From: JAAFIP01 sp031431335
Lineage (GTDB): Bacteria > Pseudomonadota > Gammaproteobacteria > Burkholderiales > Burkholderiaceae_C
Assembly (NCBI GenBank): GCA_031431335.1
Contig: JANPDG010000083.1
Location: 1-21,482 of the forward strand
DNA length: 21,482 nucleotides
Reading direction: 5' to 3'
Both the position numbers and the translations under genes were made by a program. Positions 1 through 9,143 of the stretch are shown here, in pieces. How positions within the stretch are numbered: position 1 is the first letter of the stretch; the number at the start of each line of letters is the position of its first letter. Below the pieces are notes generated by a model. It was not told the DNA's origin. It did not search any database and saw nothing but the letters and a program-made list of their open reading frames with translations.

Positions 1-3000
1 GTTCTGCGCGGCAAGGAGGTTGATTTGGTTGTCTGCACTTAAAGAGACGTTGCCGTCTGCTTTGACTTGGCTGCCTTGAATCAACAGGTTACTGTCTTTG
101 CCGCCGCCTGTTGCAGCTATCGTGATGTTGCCGCCTGCGGCTAGGGTGGAGCCTTTGCTGGTGGCGCTGGTCGATTGGCTGTTGCTTTGGCTTTTACTGC
201 TGCCGACACTGAGGCTGACGCTGACGCCGCCGAGTTTGTCTGCTGCGGTGGCATCTCGGCTGGTGGTGTTGCCTGCGCTGTCTTTGCCTAGGATTTGGTT
301 GCTCTTGCCGCCGTAGTCCACGCCTTGGCCTGCTTGCACTGCGCCTGCTGCGTTGTAGCCTGCGAAGGCGATGTTGGCTGCGCCGAGCGCTTGCATGCGG
401 CTGTTTGGGGTGGCTGCGATGGCTTTGCCAGTGCTTGCGATGCTTTGCACTGCCGAGAGCACCGGGCTGCTGAGGGCGACGGTGAGGCCGCTTTGTTTGA
501 ATTTGGTCTCGGTTTGCTCGGCGTTAGTGTTTTGCAAGTCGGTGATTTGGACGTTTTTGCCTAGAAGAGTGATGTCACCTGCTGGGGTGGTGATGCTACT
601 TGCCTGTACTGTTGCATTGTTGCCGGCGATGATGGTGACGCTGCCATCGATGGCGCCTAGGGTGGAGCCGGCTTGGGTGGAATTTTGCTGGTCGTTCTGG
701 TTGCTTTGCTCGCGTTTACCTATGCTAAAGCCTGTGCCTGCGCCCATCAGGCCGCTCTTTTTCTCGGCCCGCGCGCTGTCTTGTTGGCTGGTGTTTTGCG
801 CGGCGGTGATCAGGATGTCTCGGTCGGCCAGCAAGGTGGTGCCTTGGTCGCTGATGACACTGGAGCCTTTGATCGTGATGTCTTTGTCTGCCCTTAGCAC
901 TACGGTTGCACCGCCTAGGCTGCTGGCGACGGCGGTGCTGGACTGGCGGGTGTCGCGGGTGGCAACGCTGCTTTTGCTCAGCAGTTTTTTGCTGGCGTGT
1001 TGGTGATTGGCATCAAAAGCATCACTGTCTTGGCCTGCTAGGACGTTAATGTTGTTGCTGGCCAACGCAGTCAGTGCGCCACTGGCTTGAACGCTGCTGG
1101 CACGAACAGTGATGTCTTGCCCGGCTTTAAGCTGCACGCTGCCTGCGGCTTCTATGGTCGTGCCTGTCTGGCGGCTGTTGGCGCGACCGGTTGTGTTTTG
1201 GGCATCGAAGACCAGTTTGTCGCTGGAGCTGGTTTGCACGCTGGATAAGTTCAGGTCGCGGCCAGCTTCAATAAAGGTGCTGCCGCCGGCGCTGGCATGG
1301 CTGATGACGCCCGCAACAACGTTGACATCACGTCCTGCGCTAGCCACCAACACGTTATTCGAACCACTGCCGGTGACGTACAGCCCAGCTACGCGCTCTA
1401 TGCTGGTGCGGTTAAAGCTGTTTGCGCCAGACGTGCTTTGGGCACTGCGGGTGGTGGTGGTGACGTTTAAGTCGCGCCCGGCTTGGGCTAGCAGCTGGCT
1501 GTCGGCCGTGATGCTGCCGCCCACAATGTTCAGGTCAGTGCGCGTGTTGATGTTGACGGCTTCAGCGTTGATGCGGCCGGCGATATGGTTTAAGTTTTCT
1601 GCGCTCAGGCGAACAACGTCGCGCCCGGCGATGGTGCCGCTGTTGTTCAGGTCGCCGCTCACATTGATACTGACTTGTTTGCCGGCAAGCAAGGCGCCTG
1701 TCCCGCTGATATCACCAGGTTGTACGCGCACGTACACCCGAGGCACCAGCACCTTTTGCTGGGTGCCGCCTGGCAGTGTGACGGTTTGCTCTACAAGCCA
1801 CACAATGTCACTGGTGAGCTGGGCGATTTGCGCGGGGGTTAGCGCTATGCCAGGGCGCAGGGTGTGGGCTTTGGCGTAGGTTATGCCGTTGTTCATCAGC
1901 GCTTTATATTGCTCTTCGTCGCTGCGGTAATCGGCCAAAAACCTCTGGGCTGTTAGCTGGGCGATTTGTTCGCGCACCAAGCGTTGCTCGTAAAAGCCAT
2001 CGCCTAGGCGCTTTTGGGTGACGGTAGGGTCAAGCTGTAGTTGGGCTAGCAAATAGTCGCTGCCTAGCCATTGGCGGTAGTTGGCAAAGCGCGGGTCGGT
2101 CTCAACCAAGTAGCTGGCACTGGCTGCGGGGTTGGTGACGAACAGGCTGCTGCTAGGCAACTGCGCGAAAGGCGTTATCGTGCGCACCGACAATCCATTG
2201 GTGGCGGTAACAGTGCTTGCGCCGCTAACTTGCGCGTTGGTGTTTACAGCTGCTGAAGCAGCCACCGTAGTGCCTGAGCCAGTTGGGCGGCTAAACTCCT
2301 GCTGCCTAGCATCGTTTAGCACGATGCCCTCTTGTATAGCGGGTGGGGCGTAGTTCGTTTGCGATAATCCTTGAACATCGTTTCTTCTGCGTTCTATCCG
2401 GTAATACTCGTTGACAATACCTGTGTCAGTAGTGATGCGCTCACCTAAGGTAGCAGGGTTGTCTATAGTCAAGCCGCTGGTGTTTAGCGCGCCGCCAGCG
2501 ATAATGCGACTATTGTGATTCACTATATTGTCAGCATTAACCTTAATGTTACCGCCGGCCAAAATTTGTCCGGGGTCTGAGTTGGTTATCACTGTTTCTT
2601 GAACAGTGCGGTTAATGTCATAGCGGTAAAAATGATCAGTTTGTCCGTCTTGTGAATACATATAAGTGATCTGTCCATCACCAAATATAGTGACCTCAGC
2701 CGCCTGCCAAAGAATGCCCGATAAGTTATTAAGCCGATTTGGATCAGCTATCGGTCTAGCAGACACCCAACGGTTGTAACTGCTATTTGCGACGGGCACT
2801 AACTGGGTACTGAAATGGTTATTCAGGTTGTTGACCCGCGCAGCATTGATGGTAATGTCGCCGAGTGCCTCAATGGTGGCGCTGGCATTGGTGATCGTAC
2901 CTGCTTTACCTGCCGCCAAGCGGTTGGCGTCTAGGGCGCCGCCGATGTAGATATCGCCCGCACTGAAGATGAGCGCATGCTCGGTGTTATCAATAGTCTG

Positions 3001-5748
3001 CGCACCAATGTCTAGTTTTTCGCGCGCAGCAATAGCAGCGGCTTGCGTTATGCCGTTCAAGGTTTCTTGCCCGTTCTTGAGGCTAGCTGCCGCAATGCTA
3101 ATGGCATTGCCGTAAATACGGCCTGTGCCTATGTTGTTAACTGTAGTGGCGTTGAGCTGGGTGTCCACACCGTCGATCACACCTCGGTTAGTTAAGGTGT
3201 TAGCTGCCGTGAGGCTGGTGGTGCCAGCGTTAATCTGGGCTGTGGCAGTGTTGTCTATGTTTTGGGCGTTGACCAACAAAGCAACACCAGCTTGGATAAC
3301 GCCGCTGTTGGTCAGCTGGCCTGTGGTGGTAAGGCTGGCGTTGCCGTTGGCAGTGATCTGGGCATTCACACCGTGCTGGTAGTCGTTTGTTAGATCGATG
3401 CTGAGGTCGCTTCTCGATAGCACCTTGCCATCACCAGTTAAGCTGGCTACCTGCAAACGGTTATTTTGACCCGCAATCAAAGTGCCGTCTGTGTTAACAA
3501 CAGCCAGGCTGCGTGCAGCACTGCTATCTTGCACTGTCAAGTTGTTGCCAGCGCTAACCAGGCCTTGGCTGTTATAGATGCTGCCTGTGCTGTTTACGGT
3601 GACGTCGCGATCAGCGCGCACTGCGCCTTGGATGTTGTTCAGAACGGTTGTGCTGATGGCGATGTTTTGGGCTTCTAAGCCTTGTGCACTGCCAAGGGTG
3701 TTGCCGTTGTCAATGCTTGCTGCATTGAGGCTAAGCACGGCGCTAGATCGAATCAAACCGGTGCTGTTATCTAAGCTATCTGCGCCTGCATGTAATGTAA
3801 TGTCACCTATGGCTTGCACCTGACCGCCTTGGTTGTTCAACCCGGCCAGAGTCAGCGCAAGGCTAGACTGTCCAATAATACGGCCCCCTGCGGTGTTGTT
3901 TGTTTGCCCAGCAACACCGCTGATGGCGCCGACAGCGCCTAGATAGCCTTGTGCGTTGTTGAGTGCACCGGTGGTCAGCACCATAGCTCCACCGCTGGCG
4001 ATGCCACCTGTGCTGGCAGGCTGTAGAACAGCGTATCCGGCGGCTTGGGTGTTGTTGAGTGTTTGACCGTTGGTATTAATGCTCAACGCCCTGCCCGCTT
4101 GGATCAAACCTGCATCGTTATTGAGTGCGCCGCTTTGCACGCCCAAAGTTTGCGTGGCCACTATGGTGCCCAAGTGATTGTTAAATGATTGGGCTTGGGT
4201 ATTAATGGTGATGTTTTGAGCGTTAATGCTGCCTGAAGCGGATTGGCCAGCTAGTAGGGTATTGCTCAAACCTGCATTGGTCAATGTTAGGCTGGTGGCA
4301 GCTTGGATGGTGCCACTATCGTTGTCAGTGACGCCCGCAGTGTCCACCGTCAGCCTGCCTTGCAAAGAAGTCAGTGTGGCACGGATGTTATTGAGTGATG
4401 CTGCGCTTAGCGTGATGTTTGCGCCAGCGGCCATGAGGGCTTGGCTGTTGTTAACGCTTTGGGTTGCCGCTACATTGAGGCTACTAGCTTGGTTGATCTT
4501 ACCGTCTGCTGACATGCCTGCGGCAATGACGGCGTTTGGGTTGTTGACGATTTCAGCGCTAGCGCCTGTAGCTTGCACGCTAGTGTGGCCGAATGCGGCA
4601 ATCAATTTACTGTTGGTGATATTGCCAGCAGCCTGCAAGCTGGTGTTGCCAGCGGCGTAGACCGTGCCGCTGTTTTGTACTGCGCCAGTCGTGTTGATGC
4701 GCACGTCTGCAGGGCTGGCGGGTGATGCTGGGCCGCTAGCGGCTTGAATACTGCCACTATTAGTCAGCATGCCGTCTACACTGACTTGCACTTGGCCTGC
4801 GCTGGCACCTATGGTGCCCGCGTTGCGTACGCCTACGCCCGACTCGGTGCCAATCAGCAAGATTTTGCCGGCGTACATGCCGCCCAATGCGGACACATCT
4901 AGTGCAAACAAGGGCTGGGTGCCTTGGCTTACGGCACTGCCAGTGACAGCTGCGGCGCTGCCTTGGGGGGCGCTGATTTGGTTAGCGCCTGTGGTGACGT
5001 TAAGCTCTTTGGCCCAAACGCCGCCGTTGACCTGCACAGCGCGCGCAAGGATGGCGGTGTAGTCGGCTGTGCTGGTGTCTAGCCCTTTGCTGCCAACGGT
5101 GATGTCGCCGCGTTGAACCAAGTAGCCTTCTAAACTGCCGCCATTGATTACCGTGCTGCCTGTAGTAATAGTGACGCGGCTGGCGTTGATAAAGCCTGCG
5201 CCGTCAATGGCAACACCTGCGGGGTTGGCCACGATGACCTCGGCGCGCTGGCCGCCCACTTCGATGTAGCCGTTAAGCTGGCTGGGGGCCGACGAGTTGA
5301 CTTCGTTCAAAATCACACGGGCCGAACCGGTGGCTAGCCACGGGTTGCCCTGCACAAAGCCACCTAGTTGGGTTTGCACATTGGTGCGGCTGTTGTTCAA
5401 TATAACGCCATTGCCGCGCACATCAAACTGGCTGTAGGTGTTGCGGCTAACGCCAGCGGCGCTGGGGGTTTGGATGTTAACCAGCGGCGTGTTGGCGCTG
5501 CCAGCGGTGAGCACGGTGGGGCGCTGGCCCGCAGGGGCGGCCCGGTCGGCAATGACCTGGGCTTGGGCACTGGTTGCGATTAACACAGCCACGCTCAACT
5601 GCTTGAGGCGCGGGCCGAACAGGCTACAAGCGCTGCTGTCGCCGCGCTCGCCACTGGCGGCTTTGCCTTGCGCACTGGCAATCTCCGCTACGACCATCAT
5701 TTGGCCACGGTTTTTATTGAAAACAATGCGGTAACTGTTCTTGTTCAT
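1..5748 (-). CDS. Giant two-partner secretion exoprotein, FhaB/CdiA type (3' end outside window)
   Basis: This is a secreted filamentous adhesin or contact-dependent inhibition protein. The frame is open from the ATG at 5748 to the window edge (1916 codons, no stop). Residues 1-22 (MNKNSYRIVFNKNRGQ, then MMVVAE) match the extended signal peptide region of TpsA proteins. A hydrophobic segment follows, with likely cleavage after SAQA near residue 63. The secretion domain spans roughly residues 77-220, with LNNSRTNVQTQLGGF, QGNPWL and ANPAG (174-178). Beta-helical repeats with N-N-x-G and I-x-A spacing fill residues 350-1000. A conserved FhaB/CdiA segment with KRLGDGFYEQRLV lies near 1245 and DIVWLVEQTV near 1310. 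A second hemagglutinin-repeat region with KSGLMGAGTGFSIGK lies near 1670-1690. An AGGGA sequence precedes the start. The tpsB partner is 52 nt upstream. The visible part favours CdiA-like over simple adhesin, but the toxin region is not in view. Confidence 0.93.
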   Translation of the reverse strand, partial: MNKNSYRIVFNKNRGQMMVVAEIASAQGKAASGERGDSSACSLFGPRLKQLSVAVLIATSAQAQVIADRAAPAGQRPTVLTAGSANTPLVNIQTPSAAGVSRNTYSQFDVRGNGVILNNSRTNVQTQLGGFVQGNPWLATGSARVILNEVNSSAPSQLNGYIEVGGQRAEVIVANPAGVAIDGAGFINASRVTITTGSTVINGGSLEGYLVQRGDITVGSKGLDTSTADYTAILARAVQVNGGVWAKELNVTTGANQISAPQGSAAAVTGSAVSQGTQPLFALDVSALGGMYAGKILLIGTESGVGVRNAGTIGASAGQVQVSVDGMLTNSGSIQAASGPASPASPADVRINTTGAVQNSGTVYAAGNTSLQAAGNITNSKLIAAFGHTSVQATGASAEIVNNPNAVIAAGMSADGKINQASSLNVAATQSVNNSQALMAAGANITLSAASLNNIRATLTSLQGRLTVDTAGVTDNDSGTIQAATSLTLTNAGLSNTLLAGQSASGSINAQNITINTQAQSFNNHLGTIVATQTLGVQSGALNNDAGLIQAGRALSINTNGQTLNNTQAAGYAVLQPASTGGIASGGAMVLTTGALNNAQGYLGAVGAISGVAGQTNNTAGGRIIGQSSLALTLAGLNNQGGQVQAIGDITLHAGADSLDNSTGLIRSSAVLSLNAASIDNGNTLGSAQGLEAQNIAISTTVLNNIQGAVRADRDVTVNSTGSIYNSQGLVSAGNNLTVQDSSAARSLAVVNTDGTLIAGQNNRLQVASLTGDGKVLSRSDLSIDLTNDYQHGVNAQITANGNASLTTTGQLTNSGVIQAGVALLVNAQNIDNTATAQINAGTTSLTAANTLTNRGVIDGVDTQLNATTVNNIGTGRIYGNAISIAAASLKNGQETLNGITQAAAIAAREKLDIGAQTIDNTEHALIFSAGDIYIGGALDANRLAAGKAGTITNASATIEALGDITINAARVNNLNNHFSTQLVPVANSSYNRWVSARPIADPNRLNNLSGILWQAAEVTIFGDGQITYMYSQDGQTDHFYRYDINRTVQETVITNSDPGQILAGGNIKVNADNIVNHNSRIIAGGALNTSGLTIDNPATLGERITTDTGIVNEYYRIERRRNDVQGLSQTNYAPPAIQEGIVLNDARQQEFSRPTGSGTTVAASAAVNTNAQVSGASTVTATNGLSVRTITPFAQLPSSSLFVTNPAASASYLVETDPRFANYRQWLGSDYLLAQLQLDPTVTQKRLGDGFYEQRLVREQIAQLTAQRFLADYRSDEEQYKALMNNGITYAKAHTLRPGIALTPAQIAQLTSDIVWLVEQTVTLPGGTQQKVLVPRVYVRVQPGDISGTGALLAGKQVSINVSGDLNNSGTIAGRDVVRLSAENLNHIAGRINAEAVNINTRTDLNIVGGSITADSQLLAQAGRDLNVTTTTRSAQSTSGANSFNRTSIERVAGLYVTGSGSNNVLVASAGRDVNVVAGVISHASAGGSTFIEAGRDLNLSSVQTSSSDKLVFDAQNTTGRANSRQTGTTIEAAGSVQLKAGQDITVRASSVQASGALTALASNNINVLAGQDSDAFDANHQHASKKLLSKSSVATRDTRQSSTAVASSLGGATVVLRADKDITIKGSSVISDQGTTLLADRDILITAAQNTSQQDSARAEKKSGLMGAGTGFSIGKREQSNQNDQQNSTQAGSTLGAIDGSVTIIAGNNATVQASSITTPAGDITLLGKNVQITDLQNTNAEQTETKFKQSGLTVALSSPVLSAVQSIASTGKAIAATPNSRMQALGAANIAFAGYNAAGAVQAGQGVDYGGKSNQILGKDSAGNTTSRDATAADKLGGVSVSLSVGSSKSQSNSQSTSATSKGSTLAAGGNITIAATGGGKDSNLLIQGSQVKADGNVSLSADNQINLLAAQN

Positions 5749-5800
5749 GTGAAGTCCCTGGGGTGAGCTAATGGGTTAAATAATTGTGTTGTCAGAGCAT

Positions 5801-7537
5801 TTAAAAGCTCAGGTTCAAATTGAAGCCGTAGGTTTTGGAGGCTGTTCTAAAGCCTTCAGGTTTGCGCACTGGCGCGGCTATAAAAACCTCGTACTGCAAA
5901 TTTTTAGCTGCGCCGCGCAGGCCTACTGCCGCGCCAGCTAGGTGCTTGCCCAACAAGTTGTCGCTGCTGGGGCCGGATACTTTGCCGTAATCTAAGCCTA
6001 GGTAAATTTCTTGGCGGGTCTCGCCTAAGGGCAGGCTAACTTCGTTGCGAACTGTCCAGCCGCGCTCGGCAGACAGGCTGCCTTCGCCGTCAAAGCCGCG
6101 TACGCTGAAGCGACCGCCAATGGCAAAGCGGTCTTGCGGTGTCAGCGGCGTGCGCTGGGCTTGCATACGCCATGCGCCAGAGTATTTGAGTTTTTGATCC
6201 GCTATCTTGAAAGGCGCGTTAATGTTGACATCGGCAGTCACCAGTGCAAAACGCGAGGTGCCCTCGCCAAAGGCTTCTTCGGGTGCGCGCAAGGAGCCAA
6301 ATGCCCCTGTGCCGCGCTTGTAAGTTAGGTTGGCGTCCACTGTGGCTGCGCCTACAAACTCGCGGTATCCGAGCGTGGCCTCCCAGCCGCCCACTTTTCG
6401 CTGCTGCACCAACACTTCGGTGTCATCAATGAAGTTATTGGAGTTGCGCTTGAAGGCGCGCAGCGACAGCGTGGTTTTGCGCTGTGCATCGCGGTAAACC
6501 AAGCGGGATAGCTTGATATCGGCATTGCCGCTGGTGCCTCGGTAAATGTAGTCTTGGGTCGCACCAAATACAGTTTGGTAGTAACCGCTGGTGCCAAAAG
6601 TGGTGGACAGTGCCCAGTAGCCCAACGGAATAGAGTAATGCAGTGTCCGGCCTTTGGTGCCGCGCGGGCCTGTGTCTGCGCCACCTAAATCGCGGTTTAA
6701 GGTGATGTAGAACAGGTCGTTTAAGGTCCACCAGTTGTCGTAGCTTAAAGTTAAATTGCCTTGGTATTTGCCGGTGCCTTTGCTGCCGCTGTCGTCTGCC
6801 GACAAGCTGATGCGCAGCGGCATGGCTTGCTGCCAGGTAATGACCAAATCACTGTAGCCAGGTTTGGCGTCGGGGCCGTCAGCGGGTTCGATTTTGATGT
6901 CGGCTTCGGCGGTAGGCACGCGCTTGAAGTTTTCTAGGCCTTGTTCAATATCGCGCAGGTTGAGTATGTCGCCAGGCTTTGCGGGAATGGCGTTGAGCGC
7001 TGTAGCGCGCTGGCTGGTACCTTGGGCGAACCGAATGGCGCGTATACGACCCGGCAGCATGCTCAGCGCAAGTGTTCCAGGTTTCAAGTCTTGTGGTTCG
7101 GCTAGCACGCGGCTGGTCACAAAACCCTGGGCTACCAGGGCGTCTTGGGCACGTTTGAGCAAGATGTTGATACCTTGTGCGCCCAAACATTTGCCCAGGG
7201 GTGAGTCATCATTAGCGGGGCCGCCTAAGCTATCTAGCAGCCAAGCAAAGCGTGTGGCTTCGTCACCGCGCAAAATAACTTGCTGAATATCAAAACATGG
7301 TGCTTCTGTCGGCAAACGGCTTAACTGTGGCTCAGCGGTGCTCCCGGGCACTTGATCAATCCGAGGCTCTAGGCGCTGGCGTGCTGCGTCACCCTGCTCT
7401 TGCTGGCGACGCAGTTGTGGGGTGGGGTCGGGTGGTGTTTGGGCATGCGCAGCATCGTGTACCGATGCCAGCGCTGAGAAAACGCCAAAATACATTGCCA
7501 GCGACTTAGCCGCGCGCAGTTCAATAGCTAACAACAC
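5801..7537 (-). CDS. TpsB outer-membrane transporter (FhaC/CdiB/ShlB family)
   Basis: This Omp85-superfamily beta-barrel would export the adjacent exoprotein across the outer membrane. The product is 578 residues, normal for the family. The GTG start at 7537 has a good ribosome site (GGGAG, 8 nt upstream) and is followed by a signal peptide that probably ends at AHA before QTPPDP. Next come a proline- and glutamine-rich linker, a POTRA region (CFDIQQVILRGDEATRF near residue 80, then GFVTSRVLAEPQDLKPG), and the 16-strand barrel. The L6 VRGF motif is at residues 479-482, and the protein ends in NLNLSF with the terminal Phe typical of assembled barrels. The stop lies 52 nt before the exoprotein start, so the two genes are very probably one operon in the order tpsB-tpsA, as in cdiBA. 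A candidate promoter lies directly upstream. Confidence 0.95.
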   Translation of the reverse strand: MLLAIELRAAKSLAMYFGVFSALASVHDAAHAQTPPDPTPQLRRQQEQGDAARQRLEPRIDQVPGSTAEPQLSRLPTEAPCFDIQQVILRGDEATRFAWLLDSLGGPANDDSPLGKCLGAQGINILLKRAQDALVAQGFVTSRVLAEPQDLKPGTLALSMLPGRIRAIRFAQGTSQRATALNAIPAKPGDILNLRDIEQGLENFKRVPTAEADIKIEPADGPDAKPGYSDLVITWQQAMPLRISLSADDSGSKGTGKYQGNLTLSYDNWWTLNDLFYITLNRDLGGADTGPRGTKGRTLHYSIPLGYWALSTTFGTSGYYQTVFGATQDYIYRGTSGNADIKLSRLVYRDAQRKTTLSLRAFKRNSNNFIDDTEVLVQQRKVGGWEATLGYREFVGAATVDANLTYKRGTGAFGSLRAPEEAFGEGTSRFALVTADVNINAPFKIADQKLKYSGAWRMQAQRTPLTPQDRFAIGGRFSVRGFDGEGSLSAERGWTVRNEVSLPLGETRQEIYLGLDYGKVSGPSSDNLLGKHLAGAAVGLRGAAKNLQYEVFIAAPVRKPEGFRTASKTYGFNLNLSF

Positions 7538-7552
7538 CAGTAATTCTCCCTG

Positions 7553-7578
7553 CTTACAAAAATTAACGTTATTGTAAG
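7553..7578. promoter_or_regulatory. Inverted repeat overlapping the tpsB promoter -10
   Basis: CTTACAA (7553-7559) and TTGTAAG (7572-7578) form a perfect 7-base inverted repeat with a 12-base AT-rich spacer. The distal arm overlaps the candidate -10 hexamer, and the proximal arm abuts the ribosome site. A separate palindrome, TAACGTTA, lies inside the spacer at 7564-7571. Its placement suits a repressor operator or a leader hairpin, but no regulator is identified. Confidence 0.4.
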
Positions 7579-7598
7579 ATTGCGCTAATGAAAAGCAA
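7571..7598 (-). promoter_or_regulatory. Candidate sigma70 promoter for the tpsB-tpsA operon
   Basis: On the minus strand a -35 TTGCTT (7598-7593) and a -10 TACAAT (7576-7571) are separated by 16 bases. This would start transcription near 7564 and give a short leader before the GTG at 7537. The assignment is by eye against the consensus. It sits in the 213-base gap between waaA and tpsB, the largest gap in the window, where nothing else was recognised. Confidence 0.5.
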
Positions 7599-7750
7599 GG
7601 GGTTACCCTAATCGTTACACGCTCATAGGATCAAATAACAGGAAATGTGATCATTAAACACAATTGCGTTGGTAACTTGAGACATTAGCTGCTGGACTAT
7701 GTTTAAGCGCAGCATTAAGTGCGTGAGTGAGCAAGCGCTCTGTTGGTGAA

Positions 7751-9139
7751 CTACTTAAGAACCTCATACACAGCCTGCGCAGTGCGCTGCACCGCTCCCC
7801 GAGAGAGCGCTAGCCATTGCTCACCTGCCAGTTGCATGGCTTGCTTTTGTGCATCGGTGCAAGCCAGTTGCACCGATGTCTGCACGCCTCGCGCCATGCC
7901 CTGCACCCTGAGCGCTGCGCCGTGGTCTAGTGCGGTGGTGGCGGCGTCGGCAAAGTTAAATGTGTGGGGCCCCATGACCACGGGGCAGCCTGCTGCAATA
8001 GCTTCAATCAGGTTTTGCCCACCCAAAGGCGCAAAGCTACCGCCTAAGAGCGCGCAATCGGCTAGAGCGTAGTACAGCGCCATCTCGCCCAGCGAGTCGC
8101 CTAGCCACACGTCAGCAGGCTCTGGCGTGACTGCGCCGGTGCTGCCCGGCGCGCTCTGCCACTGCGACCTGCGCGATACGCTCAGGCCTGCGGCTGCCAG
8201 CAATGCGGCTACCTCGTCAAAGCGCTGCGGGTGGCGCGGGACGATGAGCCATTGAACACGCGCTGCTTGCCCACCGCGCTCAGTGTCCGATGCAGTTGCC
8301 TCCTTGTTCATTAAATTTACTACATTATTAATAGCAAACTTACTAATATCCACGTCGGAAAACTGCTTAATTTCTTGGATAAACATCGCTTCTTCGCCTT
8401 CGCGGCTGCTCGCTAGCATGACCACGGGCCGTGCGAGGGCTGCGCGCCACGCGCGGCCTTGGGCGATCTGGTCAGCGGGCAGTGTGGCGTCGAATTTGAT
8501 ATTGCCTTGCACGGTGATGTGGCGCGCGCCCGCCGTGGCCAGTCTCTCTGCGTCAAGCTGCGTTTGCGCGCACACCTGCGCAAAGCTGCTATACGCTGGC
8601 CGCGCCAGCCAGGCCATGCGCTGCGCTTTACGCAATGACACGGCGCTCAGCCGTGCATTGGCCAGCACCAGCGGCACGCCCGCGCGCTGGGCGCTAGCGC
8701 ACAGGCTGGGCCACACTTCGGTTTCCATCACGATACCCATGCGCGGCTTAAAGTGGCTTAAAAATCGCTTTGTCGCACCCAGGGTGTCCCACGGCAGCCA
8801 CGCCTGCACATCGCCCGGGCGCAGCAGCTTTGCGCCCTCCTCGCGTCCTGTGGCGGTGCTGTGGGTCAGCAGCAGCTGCATGTTGGGCGTCTGCTGGCGC
8901 AGCTGGATGAGCAAAATGGCAGCAGCCCGCGTTTCACCTAACGACACGGCGTGAATCCACACAAAGCCTTGTGCGCTGGCAGACTGCCCCGCGCCAGCAG
9001 TGCGGTACACGCCAAAGCGCTCTTGGGTGAACTGGCCATACAGCGGTTCAGCCGCAGCGCGGCGGCGCAGTTTGGCACGCAAGAGCGGCTGCGCTAGCCA
9101 AAGTGCAGCGCTGTAGGCACAGAGCAATAGGTTCGCCAC
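7751..9139 (-). CDS. waaA: 3-deoxy-D-manno-octulosonic acid (Kdo) transferase
   Basis: WaaA transfers Kdo from CMP-Kdo to lipid A at the cytoplasmic face of the inner membrane. The frame could open at 9262, but the GTG at 9139 is preferred. It follows the waaC stop by 4 nt, has GGGGA 7 nt upstream, and gives the expected N-terminal membrane anchor (NLLLCAYSAALWLAQPLL). Family motifs run in order: HAVSLGETRAA with the catalytic Glu, THSTATGREEG, METEVWPSL, NARLS, GNIKFD, SREGEEA, VPRHPQRFDEV, GDSLGEM, GGSFAPLGGQNLIEA and MGPHTFNF. At 462 residues it is longer than the roughly 425 usual for the family. The excess lies between SREGEEA and VPRHP (about residues 250-281), where an AT-rich repeat has been read through in frame. 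The stop is TAG. Confidence 0.95.
   Translation of the reverse strand: MANLLLCAYSAALWLAQPLLRAKLRRRAAAEPLYGQFTQERFGVYRTAGAGQSASAQGFVWIHAVSLGETRAAAILLIQLRQQTPNMQLLLTHSTATGREEGAKLLRPGDVQAWLPWDTLGATKRFLSHFKPRMGIVMETEVWPSLCASAQRAGVPLVLANARLSAVSLRKAQRMAWLARPAYSSFAQVCAQTQLDAERLATAGARHITVQGNIKFDATLPADQIAQGRAWRAALARPVVMLASSREGEEAMFIQEIKQFSDVDISKFAINNVVNLMNKEATASDTERGGQAARVQWLIVPRHPQRFDEVAALLAAAGLSVSRRSQWQSAPGSTGAVTPEPADVWLGDSLGEMALYYALADCALLGGSFAPLGGQNLIEAIAAGCPVVMGPHTFNFADAATTALDHGAALRVQGMARGVQTSVQLACTDAQKQAMQLAGEQWLALSRGAVQRTAQAVYEVLK
8299..8392 (-). repeat. AT-rich in-frame insert repeat, copy 1 (inside waaA)
   Basis: The shared core is 8307-8362. Read on the plus strand it contains TAATAGCAAACT, then AATATCCACGTCGG, then AAAA. 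By hand count about 26 of 30 core bases match copy 2 and 27 of 30 match copy 3. The segment is much richer in A and T than the flanking waaA sequence. It encodes F-S-D-V-D-I-S-K-F-A-I-N-N in the waaA frame without a stop. The strand given is the one reading CCGACGTGG, which here is sense to the gene. Confidence 0.75.
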
Positions 9140-9143
9140 CGCT

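Noticed and set aside
2581..2800. An AT-richer stretch in the exoprotein gene as another insert.
   Set aside because: No match to the repeat core, and the encoded residues (FYRYDINRTVQETV and neighbours) look like the native central region of the family.
98..5734. Many plus-strand open frames of 60-256 codons opposite the exoprotein gene.
   Set aside because: They are antisense shadows. The minus frame is open without a stop for 1916 codons and matches FhaB/CdiA motifs along its length.
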